NCBI GenBank assembly: GCA_016792585.1
Contig: JAEULB010000172.1
Coordinates: 1-36,978 of the forward strand
Origin: Rhodospirillaceae bacterium
GTDB lineage: Bacteria > Pseudomonadota > Alphaproteobacteria > SHVZ01
Direction: 5' to 3'
Length of the DNA: 36,978 nt
Shown here piece after piece: positions 24,764-32,533 of the stretch (positions within the stretch are counted from its first letter, which is position 1; each line of letters opens with the position of its first letter). Under the pieces are notes generated by a model. That model was not told the origin of the DNA, searched no databases, and was given only the letters and a program-made list of their open reading frames with translations. The position numbers and the translations under genes are program-made.

Positions 24764-24799
24764 GGGCCGCCGGATCTCCGGCGGCCCGCTTCCGTTTCA
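24764..24799 (+). terminator. Terminator-like stem-loop after OmpA lipoprotein copy 2
   Basis: The same 24-base GGGCCGCCGG-ATCT-CCGGCGGCCC hairpin as after copy 1 (24764-24787), but with a poorer T-run (CGCTTCCGTTT), so some read-through into the next gene is possible. Confidence 0.8.
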
Positions 24800-24839
24800 A
24801 GGGCCTATTGGCGCCACAATTCGGGTATCGGATGCCGCC

Positions 24840-25514
24840 ATGATCCGCTCCCTCCTCCGACTTGCCGCCCTCCTTGCGCTCACCGGCACCGCCGCCGCGC
24901 AGGGAATTCCCACCAACCCGATCAGCCGGATCTTTCAGTGGCCGGACATCATGGCCGGCACCGACATCCGGGCTGCCTGCGTGCCCGGCGCGCCCGAACG
25001 CTGGCGCTTCGTCTACAACGCGATCCATTCCGAGCAGGTGCGCAGCTACGACATCGTCGGCGGCAGGGTCGAGACGCGCGTCTTCGACCGCCTCGGCGTC
25101 GGCTACATGACCACCTTCAGCCTGTCGGAATTCATCGGCGGCGCCGTCAGCGCGGTTCCGATCGCGCCCGAGGATCTCCGGCGCCTGATCGCCGTGTGGG
25201 AGGCCGACCTGCCCAAGGCGGTGAAGCCCGTCGGCCATCTCCGCGCCGACCGCTTCTTCTGGACCTCGGCCGGCTGCCGCGACGGACGCTTCGTCGTCGC
25301 CGCCTTCAACTATCCGCCGGACGGCTCGACGCCGTTCAACTTCCCGCTCGAGCTCGCGCGCTTCAACCGCAGCGGCAAGCCCGGCAATCCGCCGCGCCCG
25401 ATGCCCGATGTCGGGCCGCTGACCGGCTTCGTCCCGAGCCGGCACAACAGCGCCGACGACGCAGCGCGCTTTCTGCTAAGGGTGACCGAGGACGGCATCC
25501 AATTCGGCTACTGA
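24840..25514 (+). CDS. Secreted protein of unknown function
   Basis: A 224-residue protein with a clear signal peptide (MIRSLLRLAALLALTGTAAA, cleavage near residue 20). The mature part has two Cys (in IRAACVPG and TSAGCRDG) that could pair in the periplasm, and aromatic-rich strands (RWRFVYNAIHSEQVRSYDI, GVGYMTTFSLSEF, RFFWTSAGC). I do not recognise the family. It begins about 50 bp after the copy 2 terminator stem and ends 4 bp before the ComB-like gene, with which it is probably co-transcribed. Codon use is like the neighbours; there is no sign of transfer. Confidence 0.8.
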   Translation: MIRSLLRLAALLALTGTAAAQGIPTNPISRIFQWPDIMAGTDIRAACVPGAPERWRFVYNAIHSEQVRSYDIVGGRVETRVFDRLGVGYMTTFSLSEFIGGAVSAVPIAPEDLRRLIAVWEADLPKAVKPVGHLRADRFFWTSAGCRDGRFVVAAFNYPPDGSTPFNFPLELARFNRSGKPGNPPRPMPDVGPLTGFVPSRHNSADDAARFLLRVTEDGIQFGY

Positions 25515-25518
25515 CCCT

Positions 25519-26220
25519 ATGGCGAGCGTCGACGTCGACTGGGGCGAGCGGGGGCTAACCCGGCTGCTGACGTGGTGCGACGCCGTCGCCATCGTCGACG
25601 TGCTGTCTTTCTCGACCTGCGTCTCGGTCGCTGCCGACCGCGACATCGCCATCTACACGGTTCCAACCGGCGACAGCGGCGCGGAGCTCGCAAGACGTCT
25701 CGGCGCCCGTCTTGCCAAGCGTCGTGTCGAGGCCGGCCCCCACGACGTCAGCCTGTCGCCGCTCAGCCTGATGAACGTGCCTGAAGGCAGCCCCGTCGTT
25801 CTGCCCTCGCCGAACGGATCGGCGCTGTCGGCGATCGCCGCGGGCTCGCCGAAGATCGCCACGTTTGCCGGCTGCCCTCGAAATCGCCGCGCGGTCGCCA
25901 AGGCGCTCTCCGCCTTCCCTCGGATCGGCGTGCTTGCCGCCGGCGAGCGCTGGCCCGACCACAGCCTGAGACCCGCGATCGAGGACTGGCTCGGCGCCGG
26001 CGCGATCGTCGATGCGATCGCCGGCTCGCTCTCGCCCGAAGCCGAGTTCGCCCGGACCTCCTGGCGCGCGGCCCAGGCCGACCTGATGCGCCTGCTGCAC
26101 GGCAGCGCGTCGGGCCAGGAGCTGGCGCAGGAGAACCATATCCGCGACGTCGACATCGCCGCCGAGCTCGATGGCTCCGACCGGGCGCCGAGGCTGCTCG
26201 ACGGCGCCTACCGGGCCTAG
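25519..26220 (+). CDS. 2-phosphosulfolactate phosphatase (ComB)-family protein
   Basis: A 233-residue protein resembling the ComB family (PF04029): an N-terminal AIVDVLSFSTCVSVAADR at the place of the usual DVLRATT-type motif, the conserved PSPNGSALSA segment, AAGERW followed by RPAIEDWLGAGAI, and a C-terminal HIRDVDIAAELD. The Arg that normally follows DVL is replaced by Ser-Phe, so phosphosulfolactate activity is uncertain. No comA, comC or other coenzyme M or sulfolactate genes are near; in non-methanogens the role of this family is mostly unknown. Its stop overlaps that of fdhD in CTAG (26217-26220). Confidence 0.75.
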   Translation: MASVDVDWGERGLTRLLTWCDAVAIVDVLSFSTCVSVAADRDIAIYTVPTGDSGAELARRLGARLAKRRVEAGPHDVSLSPLSLMNVPEGSPVVLPSPNGSALSAIAAGSPKIATFAGCPRNRRAVAKALSAFPRIGVLAAGERWPDHSLRPAIEDWLGAGAIVDAIAGSLSPEAEFARTSWRAAQADLMRLLHGSASGQELAQENHIRDVDIAAELDGSDRAPRLLDGAYRA

Positions 26221-27095
26221 GCCGCGTCCTCCTCGGCGCCCTTGCGGCGAAGGTGCTTCGCCTCCTCGGCGACCGCCCGCGCATCCGCGTCGTAGACGAT
26301 CCGCTCGGATCCTGAGAGCACCAGGAAGCGCTTGCCCTTGGCGCGGCCGATCATCGTCAGGCCGGCCCGCCTCGCCAGGTCGACACCCCAGGCGGTGCAG
26401 CCCGAGCGCGAGATCAGGATCGGGATCCCCATCTGCACCGCCTTGATCACCATCTCGGAGGTGAGCCGCCCGGTCGTGTAGAAGATCTTGCCGCCGCCGG
26501 TGACCTTGTTCATCGCCATCCAGCCGGCGATCTTGTCGATCGCGTTGTGGCGGCCGACATCCTCCATGTAGACCAGCGGCCGGTCCTCCTCGCAGAGCAC
26601 GCAGCCATGGATCGCCCCGGCCTCGAGATAGAGGCTCGGCACCGCGTTGATCTTGCGGCTGAGCGTGTAGATCCAGGAGGTCTTCAGGACCGCGTCCTTC
26701 GGCAGGCGGGACGCATCGAAGGTCTCCATCACGTCGCCGAAGGCGGTGCCCTGGGCGCAGCCCGAGGTCAGCGTCTTCTTCCGGAGCTTGGTCTCGAAAT
26801 CGGTGGTCACCGGCGTGCGCACCACCACCGTCTCGATGTCGTCGTCGTAGTCGATGCCGTCGATCGGGTCGCCGGCCTTCAGCATGTTCTGGTTCAGCAG
26901 GTAGCCCAGCGCCAGGTATTCGGGGTAGTCGCCGATCGTCATCATCGTGACGATCTCGCGCTTGTTGAGATAGAGCGTCAGCGGCCGCTCGGTCGGAACC
27001 GCGAGCTCGGTCGGCCGACCCTCCTCGTCGGTGGCGGCGACCTTGCGGGTCAGCCTGGGATCGGCCGGATCGGGCCGGATCGCAAATTCCTTCAT
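26217..27095 (-). CDS. fdhD: Formate dehydrogenase accessory sulfurtransferase FdhD
   Basis: A 292-residue FdhD. It moves sulfur from IscS-type desulfurase to the bis-MGD molybdenum cofactor so that formate dehydrogenase becomes active. Family segments include GDYPEYLALGYLLNQ, YMEDVGRHNAIDKIAGW, FYTTGRLTSEMVIKAVQMG and GRAKGKRFLVLSG. The sulfur-carrying loop reads TSGCAQGT with only Cys113; the E. coli enzyme has CxxC here, so the second Cys is Gly116. It diverges from moaA by 91 bp, placing two molybdenum-cofactor genes back to back. No formate dehydrogenase structural genes are in the window. Confidence 0.95.
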   Translation of the reverse strand: MKEFAIRPDPADPRLTRKVAATDEEGRPTELAVPTERPLTLYLNKREIVTMMTIGDYPEYLALGYLLNQNMLKAGDPIDGIDYDDDIETVVVRTPVTTDFETKLRKKTLTSGCAQGTAFGDVMETFDASRLPKDAVLKTSWIYTLSRKINAVPSLYLEAGAIHGCVLCEEDRPLVYMEDVGRHNAIDKIAGWMAMNKVTGGGKIFYTTGRLTSEMVIKAVQMGIPILISRSGCTAWGVDLARRAGLTMIGRAKGKRFLVLSGSERIVYDADARAVAEEAKHLRRKGAEEDAA

Positions 27096-27186
27096 ATCCG
27101 GACTTTGGGGTGCCTTCCTGAGGCAAACAAGCCCATGACGACAACGGGGCTGATTTTCCCCCGTGGCAGGCCTACATTAGGGGCAA

Positions 27187-28179
27187 ATGATCGATCCTTT
27201 CGGCCGCCATATCAGCTACTTGCGCGTCTCGGTCACGGACCGCTGCGACTTCCGCTGCGTCTATTGCATGTCCGAGGACATGACCTTCCTGCCGAAGGCG
27301 GAGATCCTGTCGCTCGAAGAGCTGGATCGTCTCTGCTCGGCCTTCGTCGGCATGGGCGTCAGGAAGCTGCGGCTCACCGGCGGCGAGCCGCTGGTCCGCC
27401 GCGGCATCATGCAGCTGTTCCGATCCCTCTCGCGCCACCTCAAGACCGGCGACCTGCAGGAGCTGACCCTCACCACCAACGGCAGCCAGCTCGCCAAGCA
27501 TGCCGAGGAGCTGGCGGCGTGCGGCGTGAAGCGCGTCAACGTCTCGATCGACACGCTCAATCCCGAGAAGTTCGCCGAGATCACCCGCTGGGGCCGGCTG
27601 CCGCAGGTACTCGAAGGCATCGAGGCGGCCACGGCCGCCGGCCTCAAGGTCAAGATCAACGCGGTCGCGCTCCGCGGCGTCAACGACGACGAGCTCTCCG
27701 AGATGGTCGCCTGGTGCGGCAAGCACGGTCACGACATGACCATCATCGAGGTCATGCCGATGGGCGACATCGGCGGCGAGCAGCGGCTCGACCAGTACCT
27801 GCCGCTCAGCATGGTGCGCTCGCGCCTCAAGCGCGACTGGACGCTCGAGGAGATCGACTACCGGACCGGCGGCCCTGCCCGCTACGTGCGCGTCAAGGAG
27901 ACCGGGCAGAAGCTCGGCTTCATCACGCCGCTGACCCATAATTTCTGCGAGAGCTGCAACCGCGTGCGCCTCACCTGCACCGGCACGCTCTTCATGTGCC
28001 TCGGCCAGGACGATGCCGCCGACCTGCGCGCGCCGCTCAGGGCCAGCGAGTCCGACGAGGCGCTCCGGCAGGCGATCCGCGAGGCGATCTCGCGCAAGCC
28101 CAAGGGGCACGACTTCGTCATCGACCGCGACCACACCGGTCCCGCGGTCACGCGCCACATGAGCGTGACCGGCGGGTGA
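27187..28179 (+). CDS. moaA: GTP 3',8-cyclase MoaA (molybdenum cofactor biosynthesis)
   Basis: A 330-residue radical SAM enzyme that, with MoaC, turns GTP into cyclic pyranopterin monophosphate. The N-terminal cluster is Cys20-x3-Cys24-x2-Cys27 (CDFRCVYC) and the C-terminal cluster is Cys254/257 with Cys271 (CESCN...C). [11 protein letters not shown] and [12 protein letters not shown] are typical, and the protein ends in the Gly-Gly tail (MSVTGG) needed for activity. Its stop overlaps the start of NAD kinase (GTGA, 28176-28179), so the two are translationally coupled, an unusual partnership. moaC is not in the window. Confidence 0.96.
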   Translation: MIDPFGRHISYLRVSVTDRCDFRCVYCMSEDMTFLPKAEILSLEELDRLCSAFVGMGVRKLRLTGGEPLVRRGIMQLFRSLSRHLKTGDLQELTLTTNGSQLAKHAEELAACGVKRVNVSIDTLNPEKFAEITRWGRLPQVLEGIEAATAAGLKVKINAVALRGVNDDELSEMVAWCGKHGHDMTIIEVMPMGDIGGEQRLDQYLPLSMVRSRLKRDWTLEEIDYRTGGPARYVRVKETGQKLGFITPLTHNFCESCNRVRLTCTGTLFMCLGQDDAADLRAPLRASESDEALRQAIREAISRKPKGHDFVIDRDHTGPAVTRHMSVTGG

Positions 28180-28946
28180 AGAACCCGAAGCTCCATTTCG
28201 CCGCCGGTACATCGCCCGAGGCCCGCGCCGCCAAGTCGGCGCTGACCCGTCGCTACGGCTCGGTCTCGGCCGCCAGGGCCGACATCATCGTCGCGCTTGG
28301 CGGCGACGGGCTGATGCTGGAGACGCTCCACACCCACCTCGACCGCAAGAAGCCCATCTTCGGCATGAACCGCGGCTCGGTCGGCTTCCTGATGAACGAG
28401 TATCGGGAAGAAGACGATCTGCTCAGCCGCCTCAAGCACGCGGCGACGGTCAAGGTCCGCCCCCTGGTCATGAAGGCGAAGACCCGAAGCGGCCGGACCA
28501 AGACCGCGCTCGCGATCAACGAGGTCTCGCTGCTGCGCCAGACACGTCAGACCGCGCATGTCCGAATCCATGTCGACGGCATCGAGCGGATGAACGACCT
28601 CGCCTGCGACGGCATCCTGGTGGCGACGCCGGCCGGCTCGACCGCCTATAACCTGTCCGCCCACGGGCCGATCGTGCCCTTGGGCGCGGGCGTTCTGGCG
28701 ATGACCCCGATCTGCGCCTTCAGGCCCCGGCGCTGGCGCGGCGCGCTCGTCCCCCATGGCGCCCAGATCGAGTTCACCGTGCTCGATCCCGACCGGCGGC
28801 CGGTCAGCGCCACCGCCGACTTCACCGAGGTCCGCGACGTGGTCTCCGTATCCATAGCGGAGGACCGGAACCGGGCCTGCCATATGTTGTTTGATCCCGA
28901 GCACAACCTTGAAGCTCGGATCCTGAAAGAGCAATTCATCCCGTAG
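28176..28946 (+). CDS. nadK: NAD kinase
   Basis: A 256-residue ATP-NAD kinase making NADP from NAD. Motifs are LGGDG (GGDG at 42-45), NE at 115-116 (AINEVSLL), and [15 protein letters not shown] (151-165). The length matches the compact alphaproteobacterial form. The GTG start at 28176 overlaps the moaA stop by 4 bases; longer frames upstream only run through moa[17 protein letters not shown] context ([12 protein letters not shown]) also fits. It is followed 31 bp later by cfa. Coupling to moaA suggests shared expression of redox-cofactor functions. Confidence 0.93.
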   Translation: MKNPKLHFAAGTSPEARAAKSALTRRYGSVSAARADIIVALGGDGLMLETLHTHLDRKKPIFGMNRGSVGFLMNEYREEDDLLSRLKHAATVKVRPLVMKAKTRSGRTKTALAINEVSLLRQTRQTAHVRIHVDGIERMNDLACDGILVATPAGSTAYNLSAHGPIVPLGAGVLAMTPICAFRPRRWRGALVPHGAQIEFTVLDPDRRPVSATADFTEVRDVVSVSIAEDRNRACHMLFDPEHNLEARILKEQFIP

Positions 28947-28977
28947 GCATTTCCTTCGGATCCGCGGAGTAAGCCTC

Positions 28978-30219
28978 ATGCTCTTCGCCCTGCTCTTGCG
29001 CCACAGCGTCCGCCGCGGCGATCTCGCGATGATCGACGCCGATGGCCGGACCCACCGCTTCGGCGATGGCGTCGGCCCGCGGTCGGTGATCCGCCTGCAT
29101 GATCGCAGGCTCCACACGCAGCTTTTCCTGAATCCCTGGCTCAAGGTCGGCGAGGCCTACATGGACGGCACGCTGACCTGTGAGGACGGGACGACGATCT
29201 ACGACCTGGTCGACGTCGGCACCTTCAATCAGGCCGGCCTCGACGGCTTCGCCTGGCTCAAGGTCGTGAACGGGCTGAACCGCGCGGTCCGGCGAATAAC
29301 CCAGTTCAATCCCGTCGGGCGCGCGCAGGAGAACGTCCACCACCACTACGATCTGAGCCGGCGGCTGTTCGAGCTCTTCCTCGATCCCGCCATGCAATAC
29401 TCCTGCGCCTACTTCGAGCACCCTAGCCAGTCGCTGGCCGAGGCGCAGCTCGCCAAGCTCCGGCACATCGCGGCGAAGCTGCTTCTGAGGCCGGGCCAGA
29501 AGGTGCTCGACATCGGCTCGGGCTGGGGCGGCCTTGCCATCCATCTGGCCTCGGTCGCCGACGTCGAGGTGACGGGCGTGACGCTGTCGACCGAGCAGCT
29601 CGCCGTCGCCCGGGAACGCGCCGAGGCGTCAGGCGTCGCCGGTCGGGTGCGTTTCGAGTTGATGGACTATCGCCTGCTCGACCAGCGCTTCGACCGCATC
29701 GTCTCGGTCGGCATGTTCGAGCATGTCGGCGTCCGCCACTATCCCGAGTTCTTCGGCAAGATGAAGCAGCTCCTCGCACCGGACGGCGTGGCGCTACTGC
29801 ACGCGATCGGGCGGACCGACGGGCCGGGCTTCACCAATCCCTGGATCCGGAAATACATCTTCCCCGGCGGCTACAGCCCGGCGCTGTCCGAAGTCCTCAA
29901 GCCGGTCGAACGTTCGGGGCTGATCGTCTCCGACATCGAGATTCTGCGGCTCCACTACGCCGAGACCTTGAAAGCCTGGCGTCAGAACGTGTACGCAAAC
30001 CGGGAGGAGATCCGAGCGCTCTACGACGACCGGTTCCTGCGCATGTGGGAATTCTATCTCGTCGGCAGCGAGCTGAGCTTCCGTTATGGCTATAATATCG
30101 TCTTCCAGATGCAGCTCGCCCACGACGTCGCCGCCGTCCCGCTGACCCGCGACTACATCGGCACGTCCGAACGCGAGCAGGCCGCCGCGGCTTCGCCGAG
30201 GCTCAAGGCCGCATCCTGA
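28978..30219 (+). CDS. cfa: Cyclopropane-fatty-acyl-phospholipid synthase family protein
   Basis: A 413-residue SAM-dependent methyltransferase of the CFA synthase family, modifying unsaturated membrane lipids at the membrane surface. The N-terminal lipid-binding part (to about 120) contains NPWLKVGEAYMDGTL; the catalytic part has HHHYDLSRRLFELFLDP, MQYSCAYFEHP, the SAM-binding VLDIGSGWGGLAIHLA, SVGMFEHVGVRHYPEFF and YIFPGGYSPALSEV. It also ends with RMWEFYLVGSELSFRYGYNIVFQMQL, typical of the family. It lies 31 bp after nadK and 25 bp before a strong ribosome site for the sugar-binding protein; transcription may run on from moaA. Confidence 0.93.
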   Translation: MLFALLLRHSVRRGDLAMIDADGRTHRFGDGVGPRSVIRLHDRRLHTQLFLNPWLKVGEAYMDGTLTCEDGTTIYDLVDVGTFNQAGLDGFAWLKVVNGLNRAVRRITQFNPVGRAQENVHHHYDLSRRLFELFLDPAMQYSCAYFEHPSQSLAEAQLAKLRHIAAKLLLRPGQKVLDIGSGWGGLAIHLASVADVEVTGVTLSTEQLAVARERAEASGVAGRVRFELMDYRLLDQRFDRIVSVGMFEHVGVRHYPEFFGKMKQLLAPDGVALLHAIGRTDGPGFTNPWIRKYIFPGGYSPALSEVLKPVERSGLIVSDIEILRLHYAETLKAWRQNVYANREEIRALYDDRFLRMWEFYLVGSELSFRYGYNIVFQMQLAHDVAAVPLTRDYIGTSEREQAAAASPRLKAAS

Positions 30220-30244
30220 AGAACGACGAACAAGGAGGGACCCG

Positions 30245-31486
30245 ATGAAGAATCTTCTGTCGCGGCTTGGCGCCGCTGCGATCCTCGCCGCCGGCCTCGG
30301 CCAGCAGGCGATCGCCGCCGACCTGACCTTCTGGAGCTGGCGCCAGGAGGACCGCGCCGCCTATCAGGAGATCATCGCCGACTTCAGCAAGCTGCACCCG
30401 GACGTGAAGATCAAGTTCGAGGCCTTCGAGCCGACGAGCTACAACACGATCCTCTCGACTGCGCTCGCCGGCGGCAAGGGCCCCGACATCATGCAGACCC
30501 GCGCCTATGGCGGCATCGAGGCGATCGCCAAGCCGGGCTATCTGCTCGCCCTCGACAAGACCATGGTGCCGGAACTCGAGAACATCCCCGCCGACGCGCT
30601 CGCCGCCGAGACCATGCGCGAGGACGGCAAGGTCTACGCCGTGCCGTTCGCGACCCAGACCGTGCTGATCCTCTACAACAAGGATCTCTTCAAGACCCAC
30701 GGCGTCCAGGTGCCCGAGACCTGGGACGACCTGATCGGCGCGGCGAAGGCGCTCAAGGCCAAGGGCGTGCAGCCCTTCGCCAACGGCACCGCGACCGCCT
30801 GGCAGAACGAGATCCTGATGGGCGCGATCGCCCCCAGCATTTACGGACTGCAGTTCAACGCCGACCTCGTCGCCGGCAAGGCGACCTTCGAGGACAAGCG
30901 CTTCGTCGATGCGATGGCGAAGCTCGCCGAGCTCAAGGATCATTTCCCGACCGGCTTCACCGGCGTCGATTATCCGACGATGCAGCAGCTGTTCATTTCG
31001 GGCCGTGCGGCGATGATCGCCGCCGGCTCGTTCGAGATCGCCAACTTCCGCCGCCAGAACCCGAAGCTCGACATCGGCGTGATGGCGAGCCCGCCTGCGG
31101 CCAAAGGCCAGCCCAGGCTTGTCTCGCTGTTCGTCGATGGCGGCTACGGCATCAATGCCAAGACCGAGCACAAGGCGGACGCGATCAAGTTCATCCGGTA
31201 CACGGCGACGCCGCGCTTCGGCGATCTCTTCGCCAACAAGCTCGGCAACATCTCGCCGATCAAGGGCGTCAAGATCGAGGACGGCCTCCTGGCCGAGGTC
31301 GCCAAGCTCAACGCCCAGTCGGCGCCCTACGTGATGCTGGTCAATTTCCGCTACCAGGAGCCGACCGGCTCGGCGCTGATCCAGACCAACGTCCAAAAGA
31401 TGATGGCCGGCCAGGCGACGCCGGCCCAGGTCGGCGCCGATGTGACGAAGGGCATCGCCACCTACTACAAGCCGTTCCAGAAGTAG
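30245..31486 (+). CDS. ABC transporter sugar-binding protein (family 1 type)
   Basis: A 413-residue periplasmic solute-binding protein. A signal peptide ends near AIAA (about 24). The mature start DLTFWSWRQEDRAAYQEI, ALAGGKGPDIMQTRAYGG, YNKDLFKTHGVQVPETWDDL and QQLFISGRAAMIAAGSFEI are typical of SBP_bac_1 proteins for oligo- or amino sugars. A strong AAGGAGG site (30232-30238) precedes the ATG. It heads the operon with two permeases, nanE and a sugar kinase, which point to N-acetylmannosamine or a related amino sugar as substrate; that is inference. A hairpin repeat separates it from the permeases and may keep its expression higher than theirs. Confidence 0.93.
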   Translation: MKNLLSRLGAAAILAAGLGQQAIAADLTFWSWRQEDRAAYQEIIADFSKLHPDVKIKFEAFEPTSYNTILSTALAGGKGPDIMQTRAYGGIEAIAKPGYLLALDKTMVPELENIPADALAAETMREDGKVYAVPFATQTVLILYNKDLFKTHGVQVPETWDDLIGAAKALKAKGVQPFANGTATAWQNEILMGAIAPSIYGLQFNADLVAGKATFEDKRFVDAMAKLAELKDHFPTGFTGVDYPTMQQLFISGRAAMIAAGSFEIANFRRQNPKLDIGVMASPPAAKGQPRLVSLFVDGGYGINAKTEHKADAIKFIRYTATPRFGDLFANKLGNISPIKGVKIEDGLLAEVAKLNAQSAPYVMLVNFRYQEPTGSALIQTNVQKMMAGQATPAQVGADVTKGIATYYKPFQK

Positions 31487-31510
31487 CGGACATCCCGCCC
31501 CCCACCCCAT

Positions 31511-31583
31511 CCCTCCCCCGCGACGCGGGGGGAGGGAGCACGAGACGCCCCGTATCCCCTCCCCCACGAAGTGCGGGGGAGGG
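31511..31583. repeat. GC-rich double-hairpin intergenic repeat
   Basis: Two related inverted repeats lie in the 132-bp gap between the binding protein and the first permease. The first pairs CCCTCCCCCGC (31511-31521) with GCGGGGGGAGGG (31525-31536, one bulged G). The second pairs CCCTCCCCCAC (31557-31567) with GTGCGGGGGAGGG (31571-31583, one bulge). They are followed by TTAGGGTGGGGGGG. The opposed pair resembles the REP/BIME-like palindromic elements common in alphaproteobacterial intergenic DNA. It may act as an mRNA processing or stabilising structure within the operon. Confidence 0.7.
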
Positions 31584-31618
31584 TTAGGGTGGGGGGGTGG
31601 TTCGTCCAGCCCCACTTC

Positions 31619-32533
31619 ATGTCGCCTAGGCTCCGCCGCCAACTCTGGATCGCAGCGCTGCTGGCCCCGGCGCTCTTGCTGCTGGTCGGGTTCGTCACGC
31701 TGCCGATCCTCTCGGCCTTCGTCTACGCGTTCTACCAGTGGCAGGGGCTCGCTCGGATCGGCTTCGCCGGGTTCGAGAACTTCCGGCTGATCCTGTTCCA
31801 GGAACCGTTCAGCACGCTCACCTGGAACGCCTTCTTCCACAACGTCGTCGTCTTCGTGGCGCTGATGGTCGTGCAGAACGGCACCGCCTTCTTCCTCGCC
31901 TGGATGCTGTCGAAAGGGCTGCGCCTGCATCGCTTCCACCAGGTCTCGCTGTTCCTGCCGGTGATCCTGTCGACCGTGATCATCGGCTTCCTCTGGAAGC
32001 TGTTCCTCAATCCGCTGTTCGGCCTGGTGAACCAGGGCCTGATCGCGGTCGGGCTCGCGTCGTGGGCGCAGCCCTGGCTCGGCCAGCCGTCGACGGCGCT
32101 GGCATCCCTGATTCTGGTGAATGCCTGGCACTGGGTCGGATTCCCGACGCTGGTCTACCTCGCCGGCATCCAGCGCATCCCGCGCGAGATCCTGGAAGCG
32201 GCCGAGATCGACGGCGCCAGCGAATGGCGAAGGATCACCCGCATCGTCTGGCCGCTGGTCGCGCCGGCGACGACGATCGTCGTGATCCTGACGTTCATCG
32301 GCTCGTTCAACTGGTTCGAGCTGCCCTACATCATGTCGGGGCTCGAAGGGCCGCCGTTCCACACGACCGACGTGCTCGGCCTCTACTTCTATCGCACCGC
32401 CTTCGGCACCGTGTCGTCGGCGCTGCAGGACTTCGGCCGCGGCAGCGCGCTGGCCGTCCTGATCTTCCTCTTCATCCTCGCGGTCTCGGCCTGGTGGGTG
32501 AGGCTGCTCCGCCGCCGCGAGGTCGAGTTCTGA
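31619..32533 (+). CDS. ABC sugar transporter permease 1 (MalF/UgpA type)
   Basis: A 304-residue inner-membrane permease with six predicted helices (first LWIAALLAPALLLLVGF at about 10-27). The EAA loop, EAAEIDGASEWRRITRIVWP, docks with the ATPase. ATG 31619 follows the hairpin repeat; no clear ribosome site is seen, so the repeat seems to have removed or replaced the original leader. An upstream in-frame start within the repeat is possible but would add repeat-encoded residues. It ends in TGATG, shared with permease 2. Part of the amino-sugar uptake operon. Confidence 0.92.
   Translation: MSPRLRRQLWIAALLAPALLLLVGFVTLPILSAFVYAFYQWQGLARIGFAGFENFRLILFQEPFSTLTWNAFFHNVVVFVALMVVQNGTAFFLAWMLSKGLRLHRFHQVSLFLPVILSTVIIGFLWKLFLNPLFGLVNQGLIAVGLASWAQPWLGQPSTALASLILVNAWHWVGFPTLVYLAGIQRIPREILEAAEIDGASEWRRITRIVWPLVAPATTIVVILTFIGSFNWFELPYIMSGLEGPPFHTTDVLGLYFYRTAFGTVSSALQDFGRGSALAVLIFLFILAVSAWWVRLLRRREVEF

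Noticed and set aside
30203..32362. A 719-residue minus-strand open frame opposite the sugar transporter
   Set aside because: Antisense shadow of the binding protein and permease 1; it runs straight through the hairpin repeat and has no family features.
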